A DNA stretch of 64,000 nucleotides from the NCBI GenBank assembly GCA_016169945.1, contig JADLSH010000128.1, forward strand, positions 1-64,000, read 5' to 3'. The stretch is from Trachythela sp. YZ-2020. Its lineage: Eukaryota; Cnidaria; Anthozoa; Malacalcyonacea; Clavulariidae. Position numbers and translations under genes: made by a program. The notes beneath the pieces were generated by a model that was not told the DNA's origin, ran no database searches, and saw nothing but the letters and a program-made list of their open reading frames with translations. Positions 1 to 8,918 of this stretch are shown piece after piece; position 1 is the stretch's first letter; each line of letters begins with the position of its first letter.

Positions 1-2
1 AG

Positions 3-203
3 CTGAATCTTGATTTTATTCCTGCGGTCTGGGAGCACTATTGTTTAGCCATTCCGCAAAAACCTGAGCAGCATGATCGCGCTGCTCAGATCATTAACAT
101 GCTCGCCAGTGAGGAATTTAAGCGTCGTCTTGTTGGTTATTCCGGTTACGATACCGCGCGATCCGGGGAAGAAATTTCATTAGAGGAAATACTTTCTCGT
201 TAA
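3..203 (+). CDS. C-terminal end of a PBP-like substrate-binding-domain protein (partial)
   Basis: The reading frame is open from the left edge and stops with TAA at 201-203, giving the last 66 residues. The peptide has the LNLDFIPAVWEHYCLAIP segment and the closing GYDTARSGE signature of the PBP-like domain (PF12727 type). That domain resembles periplasmic molybdate/oxyanion-binding folds and occurs at the C-terminus of some HTH regulators and MoeA-like proteins. The N-terminal part lies outside the window, so I cannot tell whether this is a transcriptional regulator or another fusion. It converges with selO, 26 bases away. Confidence 0.6.
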   Translation: MNLDFIPAVWEHYCLAIPQKPEQHDRAAQIINMLASEEFKRRLVGYSGYDTARSGEEISLEEILSR

Positions 204-229
204 GCTAAGAGTCGCCTTAAAGATCGCCT

Positions 230-1687
230 TTATGATGAACAACTAATCTCCAGTCCTTTTCCCCACTCAGGAACAGGATCAGCGTAATGCTCATCCTCAG
301 GTTGTTCCTCAAAAGGATGTCTAAGTAATTTCAATAAATTATTCACGTCACTGTAATCACCCTTATCGGCTTTTTCTATAGCGCTCTGGGCGAGGTAGTT
401 ACGCAAGATATATTTTGGATTAACCGCGTTCATACGATCAGTTCTATCAACCTCAGTTAGCGTCTCGATTTGTAAGCGTTGCTGGTATCGATTATTCCAG
501 GCTTGACCTATTTCGCTTTCCTGAAGATGCTCAACCGTTACAGATATTGCACGAAAAGTTCGCGTGTAATCCATACGCTGATCTGCCATCAGTTTTAACA
601 GGTCATGAATCAAACCCGGATCTGCATCATGTTCTATCTGTAAACCTAACTTTGCGCGCATCAAACTCTGGTAGTGATTCTCATAGGTGGCTTCATACGT
701 TTCCAACGCAACACGTAAATCTTCAACTGAGATCAGCGATGACAAAGCCCGCGCTAGTACATTGCAATTCCACAAACCCACTGAGGGTTGTTGATCAAAA
801 GCGTACAAGCCAGTGTGATCAGTATGATTACAAATATAACCCGGATCATAATCATCCATAAATCCAAACGGGCCATAATCAAAGGTTAAACCCAGAATAG
901 AAAAATTATCGGTATTCATAACCCCATGCGCAAAACCCACCGCCTGCCAATGCGCCATCAATTTTGCCGTACTATTTACAACTTGCTGAAAAAATTCAGG
1001 GTAAGAATCTTTTTCTTGGGATAGCTCAGAATCGATCAGTTCTGGAAAATGATGCGTGATCACATGATCAGCTAATTGTTTAATCGCTTCTTCATTGCCC
1101 TGAAAATAGTAGTTTTCGAAACTTCCAAAACGCACATGGCTGGGCGATAACCGTAATAGCATTGCAACCTGTTCCATGCCATGACGGTAAACCCGGTCCT
1201 CACCTGCTATCACACACAAACCACGTGTAGTCGGAATATCCAAACCGGCCATCGCTTCGCTGCATAAGTATTCTCTTATGCTAGATCGTAATACTGCACG
1301 GCCATCACCCTGACGAGAATAAGGCGTTGGCCCGGCACCTTTAAGACATAAATCCCAGGTCTGGCTGTTTCCTTGGTCTCGTCCAATCACCTCGCCTAAT
1401 ATCATCGCACGGCCATCGCCCAAAAAAGGGTTAAAGTGACCAAACTGATGACCGGCATAATCTTGAGCCAATGGCTGCAAACCGGGTAAGGTCGCATTAC
1501 CACTAAACAACAGCAATGCATTTTCTGTGTGCATTTCAGCCGGATCCAGACCGATTAATTCAGCAGCTTCATCACTGCTACTGACCATCACAGGATTGCT
1601 TAATCCAACAGGTTCAAGCTCAGTATAGAAATGATCGCCTAAGGCATGGAAGCGATTGTTAAAGGTAAGATCGATTAGGCGGTTCAA
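230..1687 (-). CDS. selO: Protein adenylyltransferase SelO (YdiU/UPF0061 family)
   Basis: SelO is a pseudokinase-fold enzyme that transfers AMP from ATP to Ser/Thr/Tyr of redox-related proteins. The 485 residues match the usual bacterial length. Visible signatures are GHQFGHFNPFLGDGRA (79-94), the ATP-contact lysine in CLKGAG (K116), and the MNTDN...DYGPFGF block, where D260, N261 and D270 fit the catalytic base and metal ligands of the family. The protein ends in the conserved CSS tail, with Cys where eukaryotic SelO carries selenocysteine. The start is TTG at 1687, preceded by AGGAG with 8-base spacing. It is transcribed alone. Confidence 0.93.
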   Translation of the reverse strand: MNRLIDLTFNNRFHALGDHFYTELEPVGLSNPVMVSSSDEAAELIGLDPAEMHTENALLLFSGNATLPGLQPLAQDYAGHQFGHFNPFLGDGRAMILGEVIGRDQGNSQTWDLCLKGAGPTPYSRQGDGRAVLRSSIREYLCSEAMAGLDIPTTRGLCVIAGEDRVYRHGMEQVAMLLRLSPSHVRFGSFENYYFQGNEEAIKQLADHVITHHFPELIDSELSQEKDSYPEFFQQVVNSTAKLMAHWQAVGFAHGVMNTDNFSILGLTFDYGPFGFMDDYDPGYICNHTDHTGLYAFDQQPSVGLWNCNVLARALSSLISVEDLRVALETYEATYENHYQSLMRAKLGLQIEHDADPGLIHDLLKLMADQRMDYTRTFRAISVTVEHLQESEIGQAWNNRYQQRLQIETLTEVDRTDRMNAVNPKYILRNYLAQSAIEKADKGDYSDVNNLLKLLRHPFEEQPEDEHYADPVPEWGKGLEISCSS

Positions 1688-1777
1688 ATAAGGTACTCCT
1701 GTTCGTGGCTGACGATTATATCATCGCTGACAGGGGTACTCTGTACTTGGTCAAACTTGATAGGGTAATAAGCGGGC

Positions 1778-1814
1778 AAAAAAAACGGGCACCAAGTTAT
1801 GGCTTGGCACCCGC
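1778..1814 (-). terminator. Rho-independent terminator of the aldehyde dehydrogenase gene
   Basis: Read on the minus strand, an 11-bp GC-rich stem (with two G-U pairs) and a 6-base loop are followed by eight T residues. It sits about 30 bases after the dehydrogenase stop codon. On the plus strand the stem has two mismatches and no T-run, so the orientation is clear. Confidence 0.9.
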
Positions 1815-1842
1815 AGCGTAAAATCGGAACTATTAACTGGGT

Positions 1843-3363
1843 CTAAAAGAATCCCAGTGGATTAATGTCGTAACTGACCAACATATTTTTAGTATTTTGA
1901 TAATGATCCAACATCATTTTGTGATTTTCTCTGCCAACACCAGATTTCTTGTAACCACCAAACGCGGCATGAGCCGGATATAAGTGGTAGCAATTAGTCC
2001 ATACGCGGCCAGCCTGAATACCTCTGCCCATGCGATAAGAACGATTCATATCACGTGTCCATAAGCCAGCACCAAGTCCAAACTCTGTATCATTTGCAAT
2101 GGCCAGCGCTTCCTCTTCATCTTTGAAGGTCGCGACCGAAACAACTGGGCCGAATATCTCTTCCTGGAAGATGCGCATTTTGTTATTACCTTTCATCAGG
2201 GTAGGCTTAATATAAAAGCCTTCACTGAAATCTCCATCCATTGACTCAACATCACCACCGATGATCACTTCGGCACCTTCATCTTTACCAATCTGCAAGT
2301 AGCTCAGGATCTTATCGAACTGTTCTTTAGAAGCCTGCGCGCCGACCATCGTCTCTGTATCCAATGGGTTACCGCGTTTGATCTGTCCTGATCGCTCAAT
2401 GACTTTACTAATAAATTCATCGTAGATGGATTCCTGGATCAATAAACGTGAAGGACAAGTACAAACTTCACCCTGATTGAAGAAAGCAAGAACTGCGCCT
2501 TCTACCGCTTTGCTGACGAATGCATCTTCCTGCGCCATTACATCTTCAAAATAGATGTTGGGAGATTTACCACCCAGCTCAACGGTTGAAGGAATAATAT
2601 TCTCTGCTGCGCACTTGAGGATATGTGACCCAACAGGTGTTGATCCGGTAAAAGCGATCTTGGCGATGCGTTTACTGGTGGCCAATGCCTGGCCTGCTTC
2701 CTGCCCGTATCCATTAACAACATTCAGCACACCAGCAGGTAATAGATCACCAATGATCTCCATCAACTTCAAAATTGATGCCGGTGTCTGTTCTGCAGGT
2801 TTCAGTACGATACAGTTCCCAGCAGCCAATGCTGGCGCCAGTTTCCAGATCGCCATTAACAGAGGAAAATTCCAGGGAATAATTTGACCAACCACACCGA
2901 GTGGTTCATGGAAGTGATAAGCAACCGTGTTCTTATCTATCTCACTCATCGTGCCTTCCTGAGCACGTATACAGCCCGCGAAATAGCGGAAGTGATCCAC
3001 CGCCAACGGTACATCTGCATTCAGAGTTTCACGGACAGCCTTGCCGTTATCCCATGTCTCAGCCACAGCCAGAGTTTCAAGATTTTGCTCTATTCGATCC
3101 GCAATTTTAAGCAATAAATTGGAGCGTTCAGTAACAGAGGCACTCCCCCAGGCATCTTTTGCCGCATGTGCAGCATCTAACGCCAGCTCAATGTCTGCAG
3201 CCGATGAACGAGGGATTTCACAAAAAGCTTTACCATTAATCGGGCTGATATTTTCAAAATACTGGCCATCGACAGGCGCTATCCACTCGCCACCAATGTA
3301 ATTTTCATAACGGGATTTAAATTCGACTTTACTATCTGCTTTATTGGGCTCTACGTAGATCAT
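1843..3363 (-). CDS. NAD-dependent aldehyde dehydrogenase, ExaC/AldB type
   Basis: Oxidises small aldehydes such as acetaldehyde to the acid with NAD+; cytoplasmic. The 506 residues show the whole ALDH fold: PWNF near 163-166, the cofactor turn FTGSTPVG (238-245), general base E262 in VELGGK, and catalytic C301 in GEVCTCPSR, the form typical of ExaC/AldB enzymes. ATG at 3363 is preceded by GAGGAGG at good spacing. The upstream intergenic region holds a sigma-54 promoter, and the next gene on the same strand is an AcoR-like activator, the usual partner of this enzyme in ethanol, 2,3-butanediol or acetoin metabolism. The exact aldehyde cannot be read from sequence. Confidence 0.9.
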   Translation of the reverse strand: MIYVEPNKADSKVEFKSRYENYIGGEWIAPVDGQYFENISPINGKAFCEIPRSSAADIELALDAAHAAKDAWGSASVTERSNLLLKIADRIEQNLETLAVAETWDNGKAVRETLNADVPLAVDHFRYFAGCIRAQEGTMSEIDKNTVAYHFHEPLGVVGQIIPWNFPLLMAIWKLAPALAAGNCIVLKPAEQTPASILKLMEIIGDLLPAGVLNVVNGYGQEAGQALATSKRIAKIAFTGSTPVGSHILKCAAENIIPSTVELGGKSPNIYFEDVMAQEDAFVSKAVEGAVLAFFNQGEVCTCPSRLLIQESIYDEFISKVIERSGQIKRGNPLDTETMVGAQASKEQFDKILSYLQIGKDEGAEVIIGGDVESMDGDFSEGFYIKPTLMKGNNKMRIFQEEIFGPVVSVATFKDEEEALAIANDTEFGLGAGLWTRDMNRSYRMGRGIQAGRVWTNCYHLYPAHAAFGGYKKSGVGRENHKMMLDHYQNTKNMLVSYDINPLGFF

Positions 3364-3668
3364 ATAGATAACCTCCTCTTAGAGTTTATTTAATCTAACC
3401 ACCTATTTATTGGAAGGCTCAGAACAACTAGCCTTCTCTTAATCTCAGATAATATCAGACGATTTAATACCTGAATAATTATTAGGCTCAGATGAACATA
3501 TTCATTTCATTCGGAGTGGGTCGATGGAGAGAGACTGGAGAATGATGATGAGGTTTTATTTATTTTTTTATTTACCTCCCTCTCATTAGGTGGATGTGAT
3601 GCTATAACAGCAGCCTCTCCCAACGACCTCTCTAAGAACTGGGTGTTTCCTTAGAGTGACTTAGTAAT

Positions 3669-3685
3669 AGCAGGGAGTGTGCCAA
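3669..3685 (-). promoter_or_regulatory. Sigma-54 (-24/-12) promoter of the aldehyde dehydrogenase gene
   Basis: On the minus strand the sequence reads TTGGCAC, ACTCC, CTGCT. This matches the sigma-54 consensus YTGGCAC-N5-TTGCW, with the invariant GG and GC exactly 10 bases apart. The start point would be near 3658, giving a leader of about 295 bases before the ATG at 3363. The activator gene next door has the GAFTGA loop needed to contact sigma-54. Confidence 0.8.
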
Positions 3686-3813
3686 GAACATGGCGGCCAT
3701 GAAACTAAAAAATATTTCTATTTATTTTCAAAGGCTTACATTTATATTTATCAATAAAAAAGTATTAATCATCGATATAAAATCCAGGTACTAAGGAGAG
3801 TCTGTAGCATTAA

Positions 3814-3849
3814 GAAACAGGGGTGTTTCAAAATGAAACAGTGTGAGAC
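3814..3849. promoter_or_regulatory. Overlapping inverted repeats, candidate upstream activator sites for the AcoR-like regulator
   Basis: GAAACA-gggg-TGTTTC (3814-3829) overlaps a perfect 7-bp inverted repeat TGTTTCA-aaa-TGAAACA (3824-3840), followed by the related half-site TGAGACA (3843-3849). The cluster lies about 140 bases upstream of the sigma-54 promoter, a normal distance for an enhancer bound by a Fis-type activator. The rest of the 635-base gap 3364-3998 shows only AT-rich sequence. Binding by the neighbouring regulator is inference. Confidence 0.55.
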
Positions 3850-3998
3850 AAACCTATTAGTCACCCTGCCCACCTGTATGAATAACATAGCAACGCGATA
3901 AAGAAGTCCGCAGAGAATAAAAGGTTAAGTTGGTTAAACTGTAACCAGTTTGGGTTATCTGGGTTAGTGCTTTGAGGGTATCGAGATAGTCGAAAAGG

Positions 3999-6005
3999 CT
4001 ATTCCTTCAGATGACGATAAAGTGTCGAGCGAGCAATACCTAACTTTTTAGCTGCTGAAGATATATTTCCACCTTCTGCCTCGACTGTCTGACGAATCAG
4101 ATCATCATTTATACTTTTCAAACTTTCTCCGCGACTTGTTACGGAAATTTTTTCAGACATTTTTGCAGTGGAAAGATAGGCAGGTATATCTTCCATCGTC
4201 ACTATCGGCCCGTTTACTGCGAGTATCCAGCGGTGGCAAAGATTGTGTAGCTCTCGAAGATTACCCGGCCATGCATAAGCCAGCAGTGCTTGCTCAACTT
4301 CTTTACTTATAACCAAGCCTGTTCGCCCAGCAGCCTTGCAACCGTCATCAAGGAAATATTGCGCCAATAACTTAATATCTTTACCTCGTTCACGTAATGC
4401 GGGCAACTCCATTTCCAGAACCGATAAACGATGAAAAAGATCCAGTCGAAATTCGCCTTGCTCACATTGCTCGCGCAGACTATTCCCCGAGGCTGCAATT
4501 AAACGGAAATCGACAGGGCAAGTCTGGTGGCTCCCCAGACGGGTAACCATATTATCTTCTAGAACGCGCAGGAGCTTCACTTGTACCTGAATGGGCATGG
4601 AATTTATTTCGTCCAGAAATAGAGTGCCACCATTAGCTGCTTCAAACTTACCTGACATGCCCTGACGCTTGGCACCTGTAAATGCACCACCTTCATAACC
4701 AAACAGTTCACTTTCGACCAGATCGGCTGGAATGGCGCCACAGTTTATAGCAATAAAAGGCCTCTGAGATCGATCCGAAAAAGAGTGAATCGCTTGTGCG
4801 ATCATTTCTTTACCCGTACCCGTTTCACCCTGAATCAAGACAGGATTTTCCAAAGGATCTTTTGCTGCAGATTTTGCCAGACGTAATGTTCTCTGCATGC
4901 AATCAGACTCGCCCCTGATAGCATCAAAGGTGTAATCCTGTTTGACCTTTGCAGATTTCCGCGAAGAGCCTTTCTTGTGCTGGAGCCCTTTTTGTTCAGA
5001 AAGAATAAGTAACCAGCCAGAAATTTTTCCTGCTGTTTCAAATGTCTCTATCTTGCATTTTAACGTCGCCTGATCTGCGCCCTGAAAAATGAAGTCATCC
5101 CCACTGTCACCACGACTAATCGTTGGCTGCAGGCTGTGCCATAACTCTGGAAAATGTTCGGAGAGATCTTGCTTTGTTGCGGCAACTTGAAGGTTCAGCA
5201 TTCTCCCCGCATTAGCGTTGAGATCAAGAAAATCTCCATCAGAATGAAATAGAATCAGACCTTCACTATGCCAACGTTTATCAAATTCGTCTAACACTCC
5301 ACGTTGCTGCTCACGTAACTGTAGGTGTTTTACCAGCATCACTTGCTCAATCGTCTGTGCGATTGACATGGTTAATACCATGTTCTCATTTTTCGCATAA
5401 CGCGCTTCGCCAGTGATATCGACAGCACCCACTATTTTATTACTACCTGGTGCTCGAATAGGTGCCCCATAACAAACTAACGGCTGCCACCCCTGGCAAT
5501 AATGTTCAGAGCCCAACACAATCTCAGGTCGTCCTAAAGATATAGGTGTACCTATGCCGTTAGGTCCAACTTCGCTCTCACTCCAGGAAGCACCCGGAAG
5601 AAAGTTAATCCGTTCAAGTGTTTCCTGTAATTGTTGTTGTCCTACGCTATAAAGTATTTGCCCGCATGAGTCTGCCAACGCAATCACGTGAGCACTACCC
5701 GCCATAAGATCAGAAAAACTATCCAACACCGCACCGCCGGAAATTCCTAGTTCATGCTTTTGCATAAACTCTTTTAAATATTCAAAACTAAGTGTTGTGG
5801 GAGCGCGTTGAGCTTGTGGATCTACCCCGGCTTCACGGCTTTTTTGCCAGCCTTGGGCAATAACCTCACGCGGTTTAACTTCTTTGAAATGGCCATGCGC
5901 AACGAATGTCTCCCACGCTTGGGCATTCAGGGCAATAGCTTGATCAGGGTCAGCTGGAACCAGTGTTCCCTTGACCCCTATCCGGTTAGATGAAAGCGAT
6001 GACAT
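3999..6005 (-). CDS. Sigma-54-dependent activator, AcoR-like (GAF-AAA+-Fis HTH)
   Basis: Bacterial enhancer-binding protein. From the ATG at 6005 it is 668 residues: an N-terminal GAF-like sensor region (about 50-220), a PAS-like segment (about 240-340), an AAA+ domain with Walker A GETGTGKE (about 393-400), the sigma-54 contact loop GAFTGA (about 440-445), Walker B LFLDE, and a C-terminal Fis-type HTH ending in KLGIARSTLYRHLKE. A longer frame begins with GTG at 6029, but GAGG lies 12 bases before the ATG while the GTG has only a poor site, so I prefer 6005. The neighbouring dehydrogenase and its sigma-54 promoter are the likely target; the inducer is unknown. Confidence 0.88.
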   Translation of the reverse strand: MSSLSSNRIGVKGTLVPADPDQAIALNAQAWETFVAHGHFKEVKPREVIAQGWQKSREAGVDPQAQRAPTTLSFEYLKEFMQKHELGISGGAVLDSFSDLMAGSAHVIALADSCGQILYSVGQQQLQETLERINFLPGASWSESEVGPNGIGTPISLGRPEIVLGSEHYCQGWQPLVCYGAPIRAPGSNKIVGAVDITGEARYAKNENMVLTMSIAQTIEQVMLVKHLQLREQQRGVLDEFDKRWHSEGLILFHSDGDFLDLNANAGRMLNLQVAATKQDLSEHFPELWHSLQPTISRGDSGDDFIFQGADQATLKCKIETFETAGKISGWLLILSEQKGLQHKKGSSRKSAKVKQDYTFDAIRGESDCMQRTLRLAKSAAKDPLENPVLIQGETGTGKEMIAQAIHSFSDRSQRPFIAINCGAIPADLVESELFGYEGGAFTGAKRQGMSGKFEAANGGTLFLDEINSMPIQVQVKLLRVLEDNMVTRLGSHQTCPVDFRLIAASGNSLREQCEQGEFRLDLFHRLSVLEMELPALRERGKDIKLLAQYFLDDGCKAAGRTGLVISKEVEQALLAYAWPGNLRELHNLCHRWILAVNGPIVTMEDIPAYLSTAKMSEKISVTSRGESLKSINDDLIRQTVEAEGGNISSAAKKLGIARSTLYRHLKE

Positions 6006-6167
6006 AAAAATAAACAACCTCGAACTCACTTCAACTATAAGATAATAGTCTTATAAATATCTTTATCAAGTGATCCAGACCCTCGGGATCCGCGTAGATT
6101 GTTCATCTTGTATTCATCACGGCACTTCCATACTGAATCAAAATTTTGATCGCCGCAGGAGAAAAAG

Positions 6168-6803
6168 ATGACTGAAAAACAGACTCTTCACTCGGAAAGA
6201 AGCCTGGTTAATCAGGTTAGAGATAGCGCTATTCTGCTTGCATCTGCACTAATGTTACTTGTCGCGTCACTCAGTACTGCGCAGGCGGCACCAACAATTG
6301 GCCCTTCTCACCATTCGAAACAGCCTAACTTTTATAATAAGTCTGGTCACAAATATGATCGTAACTCAGACAACCCCTATCTGAATTCACAGTATTTAGA
6401 TTCGAATGGCATACTGAATCAAGACATGATCGGGCCTCTGCTTGGTGCTGCGATCGGCGGATTATTGGCTTCAAAGATTGGAGATGGCAACGGCAAGTTA
6501 GCTGCCACAGCCGCAGGGACGTTATTAGGCTATATCCTTGGTGGAAAAATCAGAGATTACATGGATAACAATGATCGTGATCAAGCCAATCAGGTGTTAG
6601 AAAATTCTAAAAATCAGCACCCTGTCGCCTGGACGAATCCAGACACACAGGCAAATTACGAAATAACGCCAGTGAAGACTTATAAAACGGATAGTGGTTA
6701 CTGTCGTGAATTCATCACGAGCGTCACTATCGATCAGAAACTGGAAGAAATTAACGGTACTGCCTGCCGTCAACCAGATGGATCCTGGTTAGTAAAAAAT
6801 TAA
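6168..6803 (+). CDS. Glycine-zipper, 17-kDa surface-antigen-like protein
   Basis: A 211-residue envelope protein. A charged N-terminus (1-20) precedes a hydrophobic segment (about 22-41) ending in a plausible signal-peptidase site, AQAAP. A glycine-zipper stretch at about 85-130 (GPLLGAAIGGLLASKIG, then AAGTLLGYILGGKI) is the two-helix membrane-insertion motif of surface-antigen/RcnB-neighbour families. The C-terminal part has the DSGYCREF and GTACRQPDGSW pattern of the 17-kDa surface antigen domain, with two cysteines that could pair. AGGAG precedes the ATG by 7 bases. It is a single-gene unit ended by the terminator at 6966. No specific function can be assigned. Confidence 0.7.
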   Translation: MTEKQTLHSERSLVNQVRDSAILLASALMLLVASLSTAQAAPTIGPSHHSKQPNFYNKSGHKYDRNSDNPYLNSQYLDSNGILNQDMIGPLLGAAIGGLLASKIGDGNGKLAATAAGTLLGYILGGKIRDYMDNNDRDQANQVLENSKNQHPVAWTNPDTQANYEITPVKTYKTDSGYCREFITSVTIDQKLEEINGTACRQPDGSWLVKN

Positions 6804-6965
6804 TTGTTATTTACCCAGATTTATTTACATGGGTTTATTGGCCCAAGGTTATTAATCCCGACTAACGATCAACGGTAGAGGCTTTGTTGCATAAGGATGT
6901 GCAACTTTTTCTTTCTAAATTAATAGAAAGCCATAATTAACAATTTTGGTCCTCAGTGCCATTTT

Positions 6966-6993
6966 GGGAGGTTTCCCTACCTCCCTTTTTTTT
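6966..6993 (+). terminator. Rho-independent terminator after the surface-antigen-like gene
   Basis: GGGAGG, an 8-base loop, CCTCCC and eight T residues on the plus strand. The T-run overlaps the stop codon of the convergent ppk2 gene. There is no T-run on the minus side. Confidence 0.85.
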
Positions 6994-7864
6994 ATTCCTC
7001 TTCCAGTTTTTTTCGCATAGCATCAAATTTCGAACGTTCTTCCTGATCGACTTGCGGGTAATCCATCTCCAGTCCAGCAAGCGTCTCTTTTATAATGCTT
7101 GCAATCTGAGTGCGCATCCAGGGCTTATTATCCGCAGGAATGGCATACCAGGGGGCCCACGGTCGAGACGTTTCGTTGAGAAGATCTTCATAAGCCGCCA
7201 TATATTCATCCCAATGACCACGCTCTTTAATATCACCGGCAGAAAACTTCCAGTTTTTTTCTGGTTCATTTAAACGCGAGAGAAAACGATTTTTTTGTTC
7301 TTCCTTCGACACGTTCAACCAGAATTTCAACACGATCGTGCCATTACGCGCCAAATGTTTTTCATGATCACGGATTGATTCAAAACGTTCAGACCAGACT
7401 GATTCCGGATCAACACAATCCGGCAGTTTCTGGCCACCCAGATATTCTGGGTGCACCTTTACCACTAAGACTTCTTCGTAATAACTACGATTAAAAATAC
7501 CAATACGGCCGCGCTCAGGCAGACACCGCGCTGTACGCCAGAGAAAATCGTGATCTAGTTCCTCTGAGCTAGGCTGCTTAAATGAATACACCTGGCAACC
7601 GGCCGGATTAATCCCCTTCATCACAGCACGGATCGTTCCATCTTTTCCCGCTGCATCCATTGCCTGAAAGATCAACAACAATGAATGTTTATCATGCGCA
7701 TAAAACTTGTTCTGAAACTCTGCAATATCCTTGGTCAGATCTTTCAACTGTCGTTTATTTTTCTTGTCCGATGCAGCGTCTTCTGGGGGAGAAGTGACTG
7801 ACGATGCCACCTTAAACGATCCATCAAACGGTACGATCCAATCAGTTTTTGGCGGCGTAAACAT
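6992..7864 (-). CDS. ppk2: Polyphosphate kinase 2 family protein
   Basis: PPK2 enzymes move phosphate between polyphosphate and nucleotides (GDP/ADP/AMP), restoring NTP pools from stored polyphosphate. Starting at ATG 7864 (AGGAG, 5-base spacing) it is 290 residues. A longer frame from TTG at 7900 would swallow that ribosome binding site. Walker A (DAAGKDGT), the lid region with ELDHDFLWR and the Walker B-like GRIGIFNRSYYEE segment are present. The single-domain length suits the class I/III one-domain PPK2 group. Which nucleotide it prefers cannot be told here. It converges with the surface-antigen gene. Confidence 0.9.
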   Translation of the reverse strand: MFTPPKTDWIVPFDGSFKVASSVTSPPEDAASDKKNKRQLKDLTKDIAEFQNKFYAHDKHSLLLIFQAMDAAGKDGTIRAVMKGINPAGCQVYSFKQPSSEELDHDFLWRTARCLPERGRIGIFNRSYYEEVLVVKVHPEYLGGQKLPDCVDPESVWSERFESIRDHEKHLARNGTIVLKFWLNVSKEEQKNRFLSRLNEPEKNWKFSAGDIKERGHWDEYMAAYEDLLNETSRPWAPWYAIPADNKPWMRTQIASIIKETLAGLEMDYPQVDQEERSKFDAMRKKLEEE

Positions 7865-7961
7865 ACTCACTCCTAGATTAAATGCCCTGTTAATTGGCAA
7901 AGTTAAATACTATAAGGCATCATAGATTCTTGATGCAAAAATAACAAAGAGCAGCTATAAA

Positions 7962-8882
7962 ATGACGAGAGTAACTTCCGAACTTACTGACTTTTTGAAC
8001 AAGGCCAACGAGCTTATCAAGCTGAGCATTGAGCAGGGAATTGAGTTAACCCCAGAAATGGCTAGAGCCAATATGGCGAACTTTGTGTATTTTTCTCCGC
8101 CCAAAGAACCAGTCTCTTTGATTTCTGATCACAAGCTACCACTCCCAGATAGAGATATTTCAGTCAGAATCTATCACCCTGCCCCTGATAAATCCTTACC
8201 TGTCTTGGTCTATTTTCATGGCGGCGGACACATGTGTGGCAGTGTTGAAATCTTCGATAACATCGCCCGCCGTATGGCGAATAGCACAACACATATTATT
8301 GTTTCCGTTGATTATAGACTGGCGCCGGAGTTTACCTTCCCCGGTGGACTGGAAGACTGTCTGGCGGTGGTTGAAAACCTTTCAAGTCTGCTGGCTGATA
8401 TTCCTTACTCGAAAGATCAGGTCTCTCTCGGTGGCGACAGCGCAGGCGGCGCACTTGCTGTCTCTGTGGCTAATCAAACTCAACAGCCCATCAAAAAACT
8501 TGTGTTGTTCTATCCCAGCCTGGACTACACTTTTAGCTCCGATGATTCTTATCAACAATTTGCCCAGAGCTACTTACTGGAAACCAGCCGAGTTCATTGG
8601 TACTTCGATCACTATTTCACTAAAAATGCTGATCGCAAAAAGGCCAGCCCGCTGTTTTTTGAAAATCTGCAATCGTTACCCACACCCCTGATCATTGCTG
8701 CTGGTCTTGATCCACTGGTTGATGAAGGGAAAAAATTTCATGATCAGCTAAGCTCTCTGGGTGTTGCTTCGCAATATCATCTGGAGCCGGATTTGATCCA
8801 TGCCTTTTTAAATCTGGGCGCATTAATTCCGAATCATATGCAGAGAATTTTTGATCAGGTATCAAATTTTCTTAATCAATAA
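7962..8882 (+). CDS. Alpha/beta hydrolase, HSL-type (GDSAGG) esterase
   Basis: A 306-residue cytosolic carboxylesterase of the hormone-sensitive-lipase family. The oxyanion-hole motif HGGG is at about 86-89 (VYFHGGGHMCG), and the nucleophile is the Ser of GDSAGG near 158. The acid (AAGLDPLVDEG, about 247) and the histidine (LIHAFLNL, about 277) complete the triad. There is no signal peptide. The CoA-transferase gene follows 36 bases downstream on the same strand, so co-transcription is likely, perhaps linking ester cleavage to activation of the freed short-chain acid. Confidence 0.88.
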   Translation: MTRVTSELTDFLNKANELIKLSIEQGIELTPEMARANMANFVYFSPPKEPVSLISDHKLPLPDRDISVRIYHPAPDKSLPVLVYFHGGGHMCGSVEIFDNIARRMANSTTHIIVSVDYRLAPEFTFPGGLEDCLAVVENLSSLLADIPYSKDQVSLGGDSAGGALAVSVANQTQQPIKKLVLFYPSLDYTFSSDDSYQQFAQSYLLETSRVHWYFDHYFTKNADRKKASPLFFENLQSLPTPLIIAAGLDPLVDEGKKFHDQLSSLGVASQYHLEPDLIHAFLNLGALIPNHMQRIFDQVSNFLNQ

Positions 8883-8918
8883 CTGTCAAACGATGATCTT
8901 GTACTCTGGAACTCTTAA

